A stretch of 64,000 nt of DNA from Arcobacter ellisii (GTDB lineage Bacteria > Campylobacterota > Campylobacteria > Campylobacterales > Arcobacteraceae): contig NZ_CP032097.1 of assembly GCF_003544915.1 (NCBI RefSeq), positions 372,001-436,000 on the forward strand, in the 5' to 3' direction. The notes beneath the pieces were generated by a model. It worked only from the letters and a program-made list of their open reading frames with translations. It was not told the origin of the DNA and searched no databases. Below, one piece after another: positions 27,979 to 38,242 of this stretch (positions are counted from its first letter, which is position 1; the number at the start of each line of letters is the position of its first letter). Made by a program: the position numbers and the translations under genes.

Positions 27979-28413
27979 ATGATTCGAGATATTATAGAAA
28001 ATGATAATTATAAAATTTTAGTAGAAAAACAGATAAAAGAAAATATTTTATTTTTATTAGAAAAAAATCAAGAATTTTCAATAACAGCAAACATCGAACC
28101 AATTACTTTTAATCCTGAATTGCCAAAAGTTATAAAAGACCAAATGCATAAATTTTCTTTGTTTATTTTAAGTAATTATACATATACAACTATTCAAGTT
28201 GATGATGAATTTTTAAGTTTTGAAGCAGGTTTTGGGAATGAAAATTTTGGAAGTGTTGTAAAAATTCCTTTACATTCAATCTTTCAAATAATTGTAGATG
28301 AATCAATTTTATATATAAATTCAGTAGCTACAGTTGATAAATTCAATAAAGATTTAAAAAAGAATTCATTTAATGTATTTAAAAATAATCCAAATAATAA
28401 GAAATTTAACTAA
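27979..28413 (+). CDS. SspB-like protein, possible ClpXP adaptor
   Basis: 144 residues. I see the strand order of SspB: EFSITANIEPITFNPEL, FSLFILSNYTYTTIQVDDEFLSFEAGFGNENFGSVVKIPLHSIFQIIVDES, that is an LxF-x-A-x-FG-like stretch followed by VPxxAI-like VKIPLHSIF. This recalls the alpha-proteobacterial SspB, which brings ssrA-tagged proteins to ClpXP. The C-terminal tail is Lys/Asn-rich and ends KKFN; no classic ClpX-binding XB motif is obvious. Recognition is by pattern, so it needs checking. The gene stands alone, 12 bases before azlC. Confidence 0.6.
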   Translation: MIRDIIENDNYKILVEKQIKENILFLLEKNQEFSITANIEPITFNPELPKVIKDQMHKFSLFILSNYTYTTIQVDDEFLSFEAGFGNENFGSVVKIPLHSIFQIIVDESILYINSVATVDKFNKDLKKNSFNVFKNNPNNKKFN

Positions 28414-28425
28414 AGACATAAAATA

Positions 28426-29112
28426 TTGAAATATGAAAATGAATTAAAAAAAGCCTTTAAAATCTCTATCCCTATTATGATGGGATATTTAGTTTTAGGC
28501 TTTGCTTTTGGCTTACTTTTAGTCTCTTTTGAATATCCTTGGTATTTAGCACCTATTATGTCAATCTTTATATATGCTGGTGCTTTACAATTTATGGCTA
28601 TTAATTTTTTTAATGCAAAAGCTGGGTTTGTGGATATTGCAATAGCTTCTTGGTTTATAAATATAAGACAATCTTTTTATGGATTATCTTTACTAAAAAG
28701 ATTTGAAGAAACAGGTAAAATTAAATCGTATTTGATTTTTGGGTTAACAGATGAAACTTATGCACTTCTTACAACAATAAAAGATGATAAAACACTTAAT
28801 AAAAAATGGTACTATTTTTATTTGACTGCATTTAATCAATTTTATTGGTTCTTGGGTTCAACACTTGGAGCTCTTATTGGTTTAAATATAAAATTTGATA
28901 CTTCAGGATTAGAATTTTCACTAACAGCACTTTTTGTTGTTCTTTGTATTGAACAATATAAAAGTTTAAAAAATTTTATTCCTTTTTTTGTGGGATTTTC
29001 TTGTTCATTATTTTCTTTGATTTTTGTTTCAAGTGATAAGATGTTATTAGTCTCTATTTTTTGCTCATTGATATTGATATTTTTACTAAAAAAAAGAGTG
29101 GAAAATGAATAA
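28426..29112 (+). CDS. azlC: AzlC family amino-acid exporter large subunit
   Basis: A 228-residue polytopic membrane protein with the family opening AFKISIPIMMGYLVLGFAFGLLL and AGALQFMAINFFNA, and RQSFYGLSL. With AzlD it forms a two-part exporter of branched-chain amino acids (azaleucine resistance). Start is TTG at 28426; the nearby ATG is in another frame. It overlaps azlD by eight bases. Confidence 0.92.
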   Translation: MKYENELKKAFKISIPIMMGYLVLGFAFGLLLVSFEYPWYLAPIMSIFIYAGALQFMAINFFNAKAGFVDIAIASWFINIRQSFYGLSLLKRFEETGKIKSYLIFGLTDETYALLTTIKDDKTLNKKWYYFYLTAFNQFYWFLGSTLGALIGLNIKFDTSGLEFSLTALFVVLCIEQYKSLKNFIPFFVGFSCSLFSLIFVSSDKMLLVSIFCSLILIFLLKKRVENE

Positions 29113-29425
29113 TCTTGAGATTTATATAGCTATATTTATAATGGTATTAGTAAATTACTTTACAAGAGCTTTTCCTTTTTTATTTTTTAGTAAAAAAGAA
29201 TTACCTAGTTATTTGATTTTTATAGCAAAATATTTTCCTGCAATTATTATGAGTATTCTAATTATTTACACCCTAAAAGATATAGATTTTAAAACAGAGT
29301 TTTATGGAATAAAAGAGATTTTTGGGATTTTTTTTACAGCTATTTTACATTTAGTATTTAAAAATTATTTGATTTCAATTTTTGTAGGAACGATTTTTTA
29401 TATGGGATTAGTGCAGTTATTATAA
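29105..29425 (+). CDS. azlD: AzlD family amino-acid exporter small subunit
   Basis: A 106-residue protein with about four membrane helices, and the conserved NYFTRAFPFLFF near residue 17 typical of AzlD. It overlaps the azlC end by eight bases, and both are needed for export in the known systems. A hairpin follows. Confidence 0.9.
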   Translation: MNNLEIYIAIFIMVLVNYFTRAFPFLFFSKKELPSYLIFIAKYFPAIIMSILIIYTLKDIDFKTEFYGIKEIFGIFFTAILHLVFKNYLISIFVGTIFYMGLVQLL

Positions 29426-29453
29426 AATAGGTAAAAACCTATTTTATTTTTTT
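29422..29453. terminator. Bidirectional terminator between azlD and fabH
   Basis: A perfect 11-bp stem (29422-29432 with 29437-29447) with loop AAAA is followed on the plus strand by six T. It overlaps the end of fabH on the minus strand. Confidence 0.75.
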
Positions 29454-30442
29454 GGTGCGAACTTAAATAGAGCAGAACCCCAAGTTAATCCACCACCAAA
29501 GGCATCAAAAAGTACTGTATCACCAGCTTTTATTCTACCTTGTTCAAAGGCATAGTTCATAGCCATAGGAATTGATGCTGCTGAAGTATTTCCGTATTTG
29601 TCTACAGTTACAACAGTTTGTTCATCACTTAATCCTAAAGCTTCACCTACAGCTTTTATAATTCTATAGTTTGCTTGATGAGGAATAAAATGTGTTATAT
29701 CCTCATTTGAAAGATTATGTTTTTGCATCATTACTTGAACATCAGAAGTTAATGTTTTAACAGCAAGTTTGAAAGTTTCATTCCCTTTCATTTTTATGCA
29801 TGCCATTTTATTTTCTAAAACTTCAGCCGAACATGGATGTTTACTTCCACCACCTGGAGTTTTAATTAAATCTTCATAATTTCCATCACTTGAACAATTT
29901 ACATCAATAATTGCTTCATCTTTATTAGTTGTTGCAGAAATAATTGCTGCACCTGCACCATCACCAAAGATAAAACAAGTTCCTCTATCAGTGTAATCAA
30001 GAATTGAAGAATAAGTTTCTGCACCAATAATTAGTACATTTTTTTTCATCCCAGATTCTATAAATGCTTTTGCAATAGATACAGCATAAACAAATCCTGT
30101 ACATGCAGCACTAATATCAAATGCCATTACATTTGGTAAACCAACTTTTGATGCGATTAAACAAGCAGTTGATGGCATACATAAATAATCAGGAGTAACT
30201 GTTGCACAAATAACTAAATCAACTTCTTCTTTAGATATTCCTGCTCTTTGTATAGCAACTTCAGCTGCTCTTGCTCCTAAATCAGATGAAGCTTCATCAA
30301 CTTCAGAAATTCTTCTTTCTTTAATACCAGTTCTTTTTGTAATCCATTCATCTGTAGTATCAATAATTTTTTCAAAATCTGCATTTGTCATAATCTTTGG
30401 AGGAATATAAGCTCCAATAGATCTAAAAGCTGCATATGTCAT
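29444..30442 (-). CDS. fabH: 3-oxoacyl-ACP synthase III
   Basis: Starts fatty acid synthesis by condensing acetyl-CoA with malonyl-ACP. The catalytic Cys lies in ISAACTGFVYA, the His in HFIPHQANYRI and the Asn in YGNTSAASIP. 332 residues. It is the last gene of the yceD-rpmF-plsX-fabH series, 29 bases after plsX. Confidence 0.97.
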   Translation of the reverse strand: MTYAAFRSIGAYIPPKIMTNADFEKIIDTTDEWITKRTGIKERRISEVDEASSDLGARAAEVAIQRAGISKEEVDLVICATVTPDYLCMPSTACLIASKVGLPNVMAFDISAACTGFVYAVSIAKAFIESGMKKNVLIIGAETYSSILDYTDRGTCFIFGDGAGAAIISATTNKDEAIIDVNCSSDGNYEDLIKTPGGGSKHPCSAEVLENKMACIKMKGNETFKLAVKTLTSDVQVMMQKHNLSNEDITHFIPHQANYRIIKAVGEALGLSDEQTVVTVDKYGNTSAASIPMAMNYAFEQGRIKAGDTVLFDAFGGGLTWGSALFKFAPKK

Positions 30443-30471
30443 TTACATATCCTTAATTTTATATAATAGTA

Positions 30472-31479
30472 TTAATTTTCTTGTTGCGTACTACTATATT
30501 TCGCTAATCTCTGTTCAATTATATTATCTAAATTTGAACTTGCTGCATTAATTGCTTGGAATATTGCATTTTGAATTGCTTTAGGATTTGATTTTCCATG
30601 AGCAATAATAACAGGTGCTTTTACTCCTAATAATGGTGCTCCACCATATTCAGCATAATCAACTCTTACTTTTAAGTTTTTGAAAACTTTTCTCATAAGA
30701 ACTGCACCAGCAATTGAAATTAGAGATCTTTTTAAATTCTTTTTAATTATTTTGCCAATTGTGTCTGCAACACCCTCAGCAGTTTTAAGTAATATATTAC
30801 CAACAAAACCATCACAAACAACAACGTCAACAGTTCCTTTGAAAATATCACTCCCCTCTACATTACCTGCAAAGTTAGGAATTTTAGATATAAGTTTATA
30901 AGCTTCTTTCGTTACTTCATTCCCTTTACTATCTTCTTCTCCATTACTTAAAAGTCCAACAATAGGTTCATCAAGTCTTAATGCATATTGAGCGTAAACT
31001 TGTCCCATTACTGCAAATTCAAATAAGTTTTTTGCATCACTATCAACATTTGCTCCAACGTCTAATACTAAAGTATTTTGATTTTCGCTTGTTGGCATTA
31101 GTGTTGCAATTGCAGGTCTACTTACACCTTTTATTCTTCCGATTCTTAAAGTTGCAAGAGACATTGAAGCACCAGAATGTCCAGCAGAAACTACAGCATC
31201 TGCATTTCCTTCTCTTACTAATTCTATTGCTTTATAAATTGTTGAATCTTTTCTTTTAAGTGCATCTGTTGCTGAATCACTCATACTAATTACGTCATCA
31301 GTATGTAATATTTCAATTCTAGATAGGAAGTTTGGAGGAATAAGTTGTAAAAGTTGTTCTTTATTTCCAACAGCAATTGCTGTGAAATTATTATTTTTTT
31401 TAAGTGCTGTTATTAAGCCCTCTATTATAGGTTCAGGACCGAAGTCCCCACCCATAGCATCTATTGCAATTTTTAGCAT
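30472..31479 (-). CDS. plsX: Phosphate acyltransferase PlsX
   Basis: Makes acyl-phosphate from acyl-ACP for phospholipid synthesis. It begins with [12 protein letters not shown] and carries [17 protein letters not shown] and [12 protein letters not shown] blocks. 335 residues. Its ATG shares one base with the stop of rpmF (TAATG), giving translational coupling. Confidence 0.97.
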   Translation of the reverse strand: MLKIAIDAMGGDFGPEPIIEGLITALKKNNNFTAIAVGNKEQLLQLIPPNFLSRIEILHTDDVISMSDSATDALKRKDSTIYKAIELVREGNADAVVSAGHSGASMSLATLRIGRIKGVSRPAIATLMPTSENQNTLVLDVGANVDSDAKNLFEFAVMGQVYAQYALRLDEPIVGLLSNGEEDSKGNEVTKEAYKLISKIPNFAGNVEGSDIFKGTVDVVVCDGFVGNILLKTAEGVADTIGKIIKKNLKRSLISIAGAVLMRKVFKNLKVRVDYAEYGGAPLLGVKAPVIIAHGKSNPKAIQNAIFQAINAASSNLDNIIEQRLAKYSSTQQEN

Positions 31480-31631
31480 TAGTTTTTATATTCACCAGTA
31501 TTTGGATTAACCATGTGAGGCATTTTCCAAGAACCATCGCTATCTTTAACAGGTTTTTTTAATGTTATTTTATAGTGTGTTCTTCTTTTTGCTGATCTAG
31601 TATGAGATACTCTTCTCTTAGGTACTGCCAT
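31479..31631 (-). CDS. rpmF: 50S ribosomal protein L32
   Basis: A 50-residue protein from the ATG at 31631 to the TAA at 31479-31481. It begins [19 protein letters not shown], the highly conserved L32 start, and ends in a GEYKN tail. It lacks the four zinc cysteines of some L32 forms. AAGGAGA precedes the start. Between yceD and plsX, as usual. Confidence 0.96.
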   Translation of the reverse strand: MAVPKRRVSHTRSAKRRTHYKITLKKPVKDSDGSWKMPHMVNPNTGEYKN

Positions 31632-31642
31632 TTTAATTCTCC

Positions 31643-32020
31643 TTAAAATTCTTTTTCAAAATTGTCACCATATTGTGAACATTCTTCACAAATATAATAG
31701 TCACTTTTTATACTATTTAATTCACTTTCAATTATTTCATCAAAGTCAATTAAACTATCTTCTACTTCTATTACTAAGTATTCCTCTTCATTACCTTTAT
31801 AGATACCATCACTTAATAGCAATCTAAGTTCTTCATCAACTTCTATAACTTCAGTAATTCCGCATCTACAACAATTAATTTCAGTATTACCTTTTAATAC
31901 TGCATCAATTTTCACTAATGATGGCGATATTCTACAAAAAGTACCTTCAATTTTAACTGAATTAAATTCAGTTAGTAATTCTTTACGAATTTGTGGTACT
32001 TTTTTAAATTCAATTTTCAT
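31643..32020 (-). CDS. yceD: YceD (DUF177) family protein
   Basis: 125 residues with a CCRCG motif mid-protein and a C-terminal [11 protein letters not shown] pair, suggesting a zinc site, and an acidic centre ([14 protein letters not shown]). The family is found just upstream of rpmF and is linked to 23S rRNA or ribosome accumulation. The stop lies 11 bases before the rpmF ATG. Confidence 0.88.
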   Translation of the reverse strand: MKIEFKKVPQIRKELLTEFNSVKIEGTFCRISPSLVKIDAVLKGNTEINCCRCGITEVIEVDEELRLLLSDGIYKGNEEEYLVIEVEDSLIDFDEIIESELNSIKSDYYICEECSQYGDNFEKEF

Positions 32021-32046
32021 TATAAAACTAAATTATTAATAGTTAA

Positions 32047-32460
32047 TTAACAAATTTCTTTTTGTGCAAAGAAGAAATTAATCTCAATTGCTGCATTTTC
32101 TAATGAATCTGAACCATGAACTGCATTTGCATCAATTGATTCTGCAAAATCTGCTCTGATTGTTCCTGGTGCTGCTTCTTTAGGATTAGTTGCACCCATT
32201 AATTCTCTGTTTTTTGCCATTGCATTTTCACCTTCTAAAACTGAAACTACAACTGGTCCTGAAATCATAAATTCAACTAAATCTTTAAAGAAAGGTCTAG
32301 CTGCATGAACTGCATAAAAAGCTTCTGCATCAGCTTTGCTTAATTGCATTTTTTTAGTTGCTGCTATTCTTAATCCAGCTGATTCAAATCTATCTAAGAT
32401 TTTTCCAACTACATTTTTTGCTACAGCATCTGGTTTGATGATTGATAATGTTTGTTCCAT
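32047..32460 (-). CDS. ndk: Nucleoside diphosphate kinase
   Basis: Balances nucleoside triphosphate pools. Opening [16 protein letters not shown] and the active-site His in [13 protein letters not shown] are clear; 137 residues as usual. AGGAAT lies before the ATG. It sits between the ferredoxin gene and yceD on the same strand. Confidence 0.98.
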   Translation of the reverse strand: MEQTLSIIKPDAVAKNVVGKILDRFESAGLRIAATKKMQLSKADAEAFYAVHAARPFFKDLVEFMISGPVVVSVLEGENAMAKNRELMGATNPKEAAPGTIRADFAESIDANAVHGSDSLENAAIEINFFFAQKEIC

Positions 32461-32510
32461 TGCTTATATTCCTCGATTTTTTTTAAGTCGCGGATTATAT
32501 CTAAAAAAAT

Positions 32511-32542
32511 AAAAAAAGGCAAGTAGATTTCTACTTGCCTTT
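32511..32542 (-). terminator. Terminator of the ferredoxin gene
   Basis: A 12-bp stem AAAGGCAAGTAG / CTACTTGCCTTT (32515-32526 with 32531-32542) with loop ATTT lies 30 bases after the ferredoxin stop. On the minus strand it is followed by a T run. Confidence 0.85.
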
Positions 32543-32571
32543 TAAATATATAGTAAATTAAATAGAATTAA

Positions 32572-32844
32572 TTATTCAACTACAGGAGTACCAGGAGTTC
32601 CTCTGTCTTCTTTTTCAATTGAACCAGAACCAGCTTCATCCCATACGATACACCCTTCAGTTGGACATGCATCAGCACATGCAGGAGAATCATTATGACC
32701 TACACACTCAACACATTTATCAGCGTATACATAATATGTATCTTGACCTGTTGGATTTTCATCATTATCTACGATTGCTTCTACTGGACACTCATCTAAA
32801 CAAGCATCACAACTAATACAGATATCAGTAATTTTTACTGCCAT
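32572..32844 (-). CDS. 2[4Fe-4S] ferredoxin, YfhL type
   Basis: 90 residues. The first cluster motif is CISCDACLDECPVEA; the second is spread, CVECVG..DSPACADACP, with eight extra residues between the second and third Cys as in YfhL/Allochromatium-type ferredoxins. Such proteins carry low-potential electrons, in this phylum often to pyruvate or 2-oxoglutarate oxidoreductases. Divergent from the peroxiredoxin gene. Confidence 0.95.
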   Translation of the reverse strand: MAVKITDICISCDACLDECPVEAIVDNDENPTGQDTYYVYADKCVECVGHNDSPACADACPTEGCIVWDEAGSGSIEKEDRGTPGTPVVE

Positions 32845-33097
32845 TGTATATCTCCTTATTAAATTTTAACAAACTTTATCACAGTAAATATAAAAGTATC
32901 TTTAAAAAATCTAAATTAAAAACTTCTGTTTTTTAAACTGTAACTTTTCCGAAATCTTAATAAAGGATAAATATTATTAGAAAATAATAATTTTCATAAA
33001 TTTTAAAATTTAAGCTAAAATACAGTTTCTTTTAAAAATTTTGTTATATAATTTCACTACGAAAAAAAAATTAATAAAAATAAAAAAGGATTTAATA
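32845..33097. promoter_or_regulatory. Divergent ferredoxin/peroxiredoxin regulatory region
   Basis: A very AT-rich 253-base gap. It holds an inverted repeat TATTATT-AGAA-AATAATA at 32972-32989 and a plus-strand TATAAT at 33047-33052, 46 bases before the peroxiredoxin start. An oxidant-sensing Fur/PerR-type regulator could bind the repeat (inference). Confidence 0.45.
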
Positions 33098-33694
33098 ATG
33101 TTAGTTACAAAAAAAGCTCCAGATTTTACAGCAAAAGCTGTACTTGCAGATGGTCAAATTGTAGAAAATTTTAATTTATATGAAAATATTGGTGAAAAAG
33201 GTGCAGTTCTATTTTTCTACCCATTAGACTTTACATTTGTTTGTCCATCTGAAATTATTGCTTTCTCTAAAAGAATTGACGAGTTCACTTCAAGAGGAAT
33301 TTCTGTAATTGGTTGTTCAGTTGATTCTCAATTCTCACACTTTGCATGGAGAGAAACACCAGTTGAAAATGGTGGAATCGGAAGAGTTAAATTCCCATTA
33401 GTTGCAGACTTATCAAAATCAATTTCAAGAGATTACGATGTATTATTTGGAGAATCAGTTGCATTAAGAGGTTCATTCTTAATTGATGCAGATGGAACAA
33501 TTAGACATGCAGTAGTTAATGATTTACCATTAGGAAGAAACATTGATGAAATGATTAGAATGGTAGATGCTATGTTATTTACAAATGAGCATGGTGAAGT
33601 TTGTCCAGCTGGTTGGGCAAAAGGTGATGAAGGTATGAAAGCTAACACTGCTGGTGTTGCTGAGTATTTAGCTAAAAATGAAGGTAAATTATAA
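33098..33694 (+). CDS. Typical 2-Cys peroxiredoxin (AhpC/Prx1)
   Basis: Reduces peroxides with thiols. The peroxidatic cysteine is C49 in DFTFVCPSE, the resolving C169 in GEVCPAGW, and the arginine in the GSFLID/RHAVVND region completes the site. The 198-residue form from the ATG at 33098 is chosen, since AAAAGGA lies eight bases before it; an in-frame ATG-like start at 33041 has none. It stands alone with its own terminator. Confidence 0.96.
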   Translation: MLVTKKAPDFTAKAVLADGQIVENFNLYENIGEKGAVLFFYPLDFTFVCPSEIIAFSKRIDEFTSRGISVIGCSVDSQFSHFAWRETPVENGGIGRVKFPLVADLSKSISRDYDVLFGESVALRGSFLIDADGTIRHAVVNDLPLGRNIDEMIRMVDAMLFTNEHGEVCPAGWAKGDEGMKANTAGVAEYLAKNEGKL

Positions 33695-33712
33695 TTCTTA
33701 TTTTTATAATTT

Positions 33713-33743
33713 AAAAAAGGTACCAAATATTGGTACCTTTTTT
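33713..33743 (+). terminator. Terminator of the peroxiredoxin gene
   Basis: A 14-bp stem (33713-33726 with 33730-33743), core GGTACC, short ATA loop, ending in a T run. Confidence 0.85.
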
Positions 33744-33760
33744 TATGAAAATAGATTTTA

Positions 33761-33869
33761 TTGACAAATTCTCAAATAAACACTACAATTACGGCATTAC
33801 TTTAAAAAAACTACAAAAAACTACAAAAACTACATATCTAATTATGTAAAATCAAAGGCAAACATACTC
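33761..33869 (+). promoter_or_regulatory. rho promoter and repeat-rich leader
   Basis: A near-consensus sigma-70 promoter: TTGACA (33761-33766), 17-base spacer, TACAAT (33784-33789). The leader then has CTACAAAAA-type repeats starting at 33811, 33821 and 33830, about one per ten bases, before the ATG at 33870. CTAC offers the pyrimidine-C steps Rho prefers. Confidence 0.7.
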
Positions 33870-35198
33870 ATGGAAGAGTCTAAAGAAGAAACGAAAGTAA
33901 AAACGACAAACTCAAAAAAAACAAGAACCCATATTCCTGTTGAAGGTTATAAAATTGAACAACTAAGGGAATTACCTTTAGAAGAATTGATTAATATAGC
34001 AAATGAATTAGAAGTTGAAAATCCACAAGAATTAAAACGACAAGATTTGATGTTTATGATTTTAAAATCACAAATTGATGCGGGTGGATTTATTTTATTT
34101 ACAGGTATCTTAGAGATTAAAGAGGGTGGATTTGGATTCCTTCGAGCAATTGATGGGAACTTCTCTGATACATCAAATGATTCTTATGTAAGTGCAACTC
34201 AAATTAGAAAATTTGCACTTAGAACTGGAGATATCGTAACAGGGCAAGTAAGACCTCCTAATAAGGAGAGTGAAAAATATAATGCTTTATTAAAAATAGA
34301 AGCAATTAATTATCTACCAGTTAAAGAGTCTAAGAATAGACCTTTATTTGATAACTTAACTCCACTTTACTCAACATCACGATTTAATTTTGAATATGAC
34401 TCACAAAAAATGACAGGAAGAATGCTTGACTTATTTGCTCCTATGGGAAAAGGTCAAAGAGGACTTATTGTTGCACCTCCTAAAACTGGTAAAACTGAAT
34501 TATTAAAAGAATTAGCACACGCAATTAGTAGAAATCATCCTGAAGTTACATTAATGGTACTTTTAATTGATGAAAGACCTGAAGAGGTAACTGATATGCA
34601 AAGAAGTGTAAGAGGTGAAGTTTATAGTTCAACATTTGATTTACCGGCGCAAAATCATGTTAGAGTTGCTGAAATAGTAATTGAAAAAGCAAAAAGACTT
34701 GTAGAAATGAGAAAAGATGTTGTAATTTTACTTGATTCTATTACAAGATTAGCTCGTGCTTATAATACAGTAACTCCATCATCTGGTAAAGTTCTTTCAG
34801 GTGGGGTTGATGCAAATGCTTTACATAAACCAAAAAGATTTTTTGGGGCTGCAAGAAATATAGAAGAGGGTGGTAGTTTAACTATTATTTCAACTGCACT
34901 TATTGAAACTGGTTCAAAAATGGATGAAGTTATTTTTGAAGAGTTTAAAGGTACTGGAAATAGTGAAGTAGTTTTAAGTAGAAATGCTGCAAATAAAAGA
35001 GTTTATCCTGCTCTTGATATCACAAAATCTGGAACTAGAAAAGAAGAGTTACTTCTTACTCCTGATGTTTTACAAAAAACTTGGATTTTAAGAAATGCAA
35101 TTTCACAAATGGATGAAGTAGAAGCTCTTAAATTCTTATACTCAAAAATGCAAAAAACTAAAGATAACGAAGAATTCTTTAACTCAATGAATGAATAA
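33870..35198 (+). CDS. rho: Transcription termination factor Rho
   Basis: Hexameric RNA helicase ending transcripts. After a charged N-terminus come the Rho N-domain ([17 protein letters not shown]), the cold-shock-like RNA-binding domain (GGFGFLR) and the ATPase with Walker [13 protein letters not shown], Walker [17 protein letters not shown] and the Q-loop [15 protein letters not shown]. 442 residues. A strong promoter and a repetitive leader lie upstream, suggesting autogenous control. Confidence 0.97.
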   Translation: MEESKEETKVKTTNSKKTRTHIPVEGYKIEQLRELPLEELINIANELEVENPQELKRQDLMFMILKSQIDAGGFILFTGILEIKEGGFGFLRAIDGNFSDTSNDSYVSATQIRKFALRTGDIVTGQVRPPNKESEKYNALLKIEAINYLPVKESKNRPLFDNLTPLYSTSRFNFEYDSQKMTGRMLDLFAPMGKGQRGLIVAPPKTGKTELLKELAHAISRNHPEVTLMVLLIDERPEEVTDMQRSVRGEVYSSTFDLPAQNHVRVAEIVIEKAKRLVEMRKDVVILLDSITRLARAYNTVTPSSGKVLSGGVDANALHKPKRFFGAARNIEEGGSLTIISTALIETGSKMDEVIFEEFKGTGNSEVVLSRNAANKRVYPALDITKSGTRKEELLLTPDVLQKTWILRNAISQMDEVEALKFLYSKMQKTKDNEEFFNSMNE

Positions 35199-35223
35199 AA
35201 AAGAAAACTCTTTTTTATTCATT
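35190..35223. terminator. Hairpin at the convergent end of rho
   Basis: A perfect 15-bp AT-rich stem (35190-35204 with 35209-35223, loop AAAC) overlapping the rho stop and the last bases of the convergent gene. Confidence 0.6.
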
Positions 35224-35887
35224 AGTTATTTTCAAAAAATATTTTTTTATACTGTTCGACTCTAAAATCAAAAGTTGTATATTTAGGATTCTTTTCTTTT
35301 TTCTCTTTATATAAATTATTCGCACCAATACTTTTATTTGCTGCATTTGAAGGAGAAATCAAAGAAATAGTTGTAAAAATCCTATTATCAAAAGTAAATT
35401 GATGAATTTTTGGATTAGTTTGGTTTTTTAGAACAAACTTTATATTATTTTCTTTAAGAAGCTTTTTCAAAAAATATTCTGGACTATTTTTTGAACTACC
35501 TCCTGTAAAAAGGATTTTATTTATATCTTTATACTCTTTTAAATAAAACAAAATATCTCTTAAAACTACGTCTTTCATAGTTGAATCACTTGCATCAGAT
35601 TTTTCCCTTTGACAACTTTCAACAATATCGCAGATTCCAATTTGATTTTCTATTAAAAACTTTTTTCTTTGTGTGATTGCTTTTTGTGAATTATCAAAAA
35701 GTAAGTTAAGTTTATAAATTTTATCAATAATTTGCCAAAAAAGATTATCTTGAGAGCCATAAGGAAAATTCACATCTTTTGTTTTTAACTCTTTTTTGCA
35801 AAATCTTGGAGGTGGAAGAGTTCCCATGATTATACTTTTTGTTTTTGAATTTAAAATTGGTTTGTATGGATGAAAATGAAAAAACAA
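35222..35887 (-). CDS. Uracil-DNA glycosylase superfamily protein
   Basis: 221 residues. Motif IMGTLPPPRF near residue 20 resembles the catalytic/pocket motif of mismatch-type uracil glycosylases (GTLP/GxxP), the central FTGGSSK and the late ISLISPSNAANKSIG resembles the leucine-intercalation-loop motif. FPYGSQDNLFW in between fits the base pocket. The fold call is good; the substrate (U, xanthine or other lesion) is not clear. Convergent with rho. Confidence 0.7.
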   Translation of the reverse strand: MFFHFHPYKPILNSKTKSIIMGTLPPPRFCKKELKTKDVNFPYGSQDNLFWQIIDKIYKLNLLFDNSQKAITQRKKFLIENQIGICDIVESCQREKSDASDSTMKDVVLRDILFYLKEYKDINKILFTGGSSKNSPEYFLKKLLKENNIKFVLKNQTNPKIHQFTFDNRIFTTISLISPSNAANKSIGANNLYKEKKEKNPKYTTFDFRVEQYKKIFFENN

Positions 35888-35959
35888 TTTAATCCTTTAA
35901 ATGTATAAAATAGAATAAAAAATACAATATATGTATAAAATATATACATTTTTTGGTAA

Positions 35960-37345
<1,386 letters not shown>

Positions 37346-37355
37346 CTCTTTTTTT

Positions 37356-37382
37356 AACAATACTCTTTTTTAGAGTATTGTT
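37356..37382 (+). terminator. Terminator of gdhA
   Basis: An 11-bp stem AACAATACTCT / AGAGTATTGTT with a T5 loop, 11 bases after the gdhA stop and followed by a pyrimidine-rich stretch. Confidence 0.7.
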
Positions 37383-37456
37383 ATTTCTTCTTTTTCTAAT
37401 AAAATTATTTAAAAACTTATGTTAAAATTCTTCCTTATTACTAAAAAAGGTATAAA

Positions 37457-38242
37457 TTGAAAGTTGGTGTATTTGATTCAGGGCTTGGAGGATTAACAGT
37501 TCTAAAATCTATTTTAAAAGTTTTTAGAAATGCTGAAATTTTTTATATAGCTGATACTGAGTATGCTCCTTATGGAGAAAAAAGTTCTCAAGAAATTTTA
37601 GATAGATGTGATAAAATCACAGCTTATTTACTTGAAAATTATGGAATTGAAGCACTAATAGTTGCTTGTAACACAGCAACAAGTGCCGCAATAAAACATT
37701 TAAGAGAAAAATTTCCATTTTTAATAGTAATTGGAACAGAACCTGGAATTAAACCAGCAATATTAAATACAAAAAGTTCAAATGTAGGAATACTTGCAAC
37801 TCCAGCAACACTAAAAGGTGATAAATATCAACTTTTAGTAAATGAACTATCATCAATAAAAAAAGTAAAACTTTATGAACAAGCTTGTATTGGTTTAGTT
37901 GAACAAATAGAAAAAGGCGAAATAGATAGTTCAAAGACTTATTCTATGTTAGAAAATTGGTTAAAACCAATGAAAGCTTCAAATGTAGATACTATAGTTC
38001 TTGGCTGTACTCATTATCCTTTAGTTGATGATGTTATTAAAAAGATTATGGGAAAAGATATAGTTTTAATTGAAACTGGTGATGCAATCGCAAATAGACT
38101 ATTAACTCTAAGTAAAGAAAAAAATCATATAAATCAAGGAGATTTGAAAATCTTGATTTTACATACAGGTAATATAAATATAAATATGGTAGAAACTATT
38201 TTAGAAAATGATAATATTGAAATTAGGAAATGTGAAATATGA
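37457..38242 (+). CDS. murI: Glutamate racemase
   Basis: Makes D-glutamate for peptidoglycan. The two catalytic cysteines are in VACNTATSAA and GCTHYPL, and the opening VGVFDSGLGGLTVL is typical; 261 residues. Start is TTG at 37457. Its last bases overlap the dnaX ATG (ATGA). Confidence 0.97.
   Translation: MKVGVFDSGLGGLTVLKSILKVFRNAEIFYIADTEYAPYGEKSSQEILDRCDKITAYLLENYGIEALIVACNTATSAAIKHLREKFPFLIVIGTEPGIKPAILNTKSSNVGILATPATLKGDKYQLLVNELSSIKKVKLYEQACIGLVEQIEKGEIDSSKTYSMLENWLKPMKASNVDTIVLGCTHYPLVDDVIKKIMGKDIVLIETGDAIANRLLTLSKEKNHINQGDLKILILHTGNININMVETILENDNIEIRKCEI

Noticed and set aside
30981-31259. Long plus-strand frame opposite plsX, Leu/His-rich
   Set aside because: Composition is that of an antisense shadow of plsX; no ribosome binding site and no conserved pattern.
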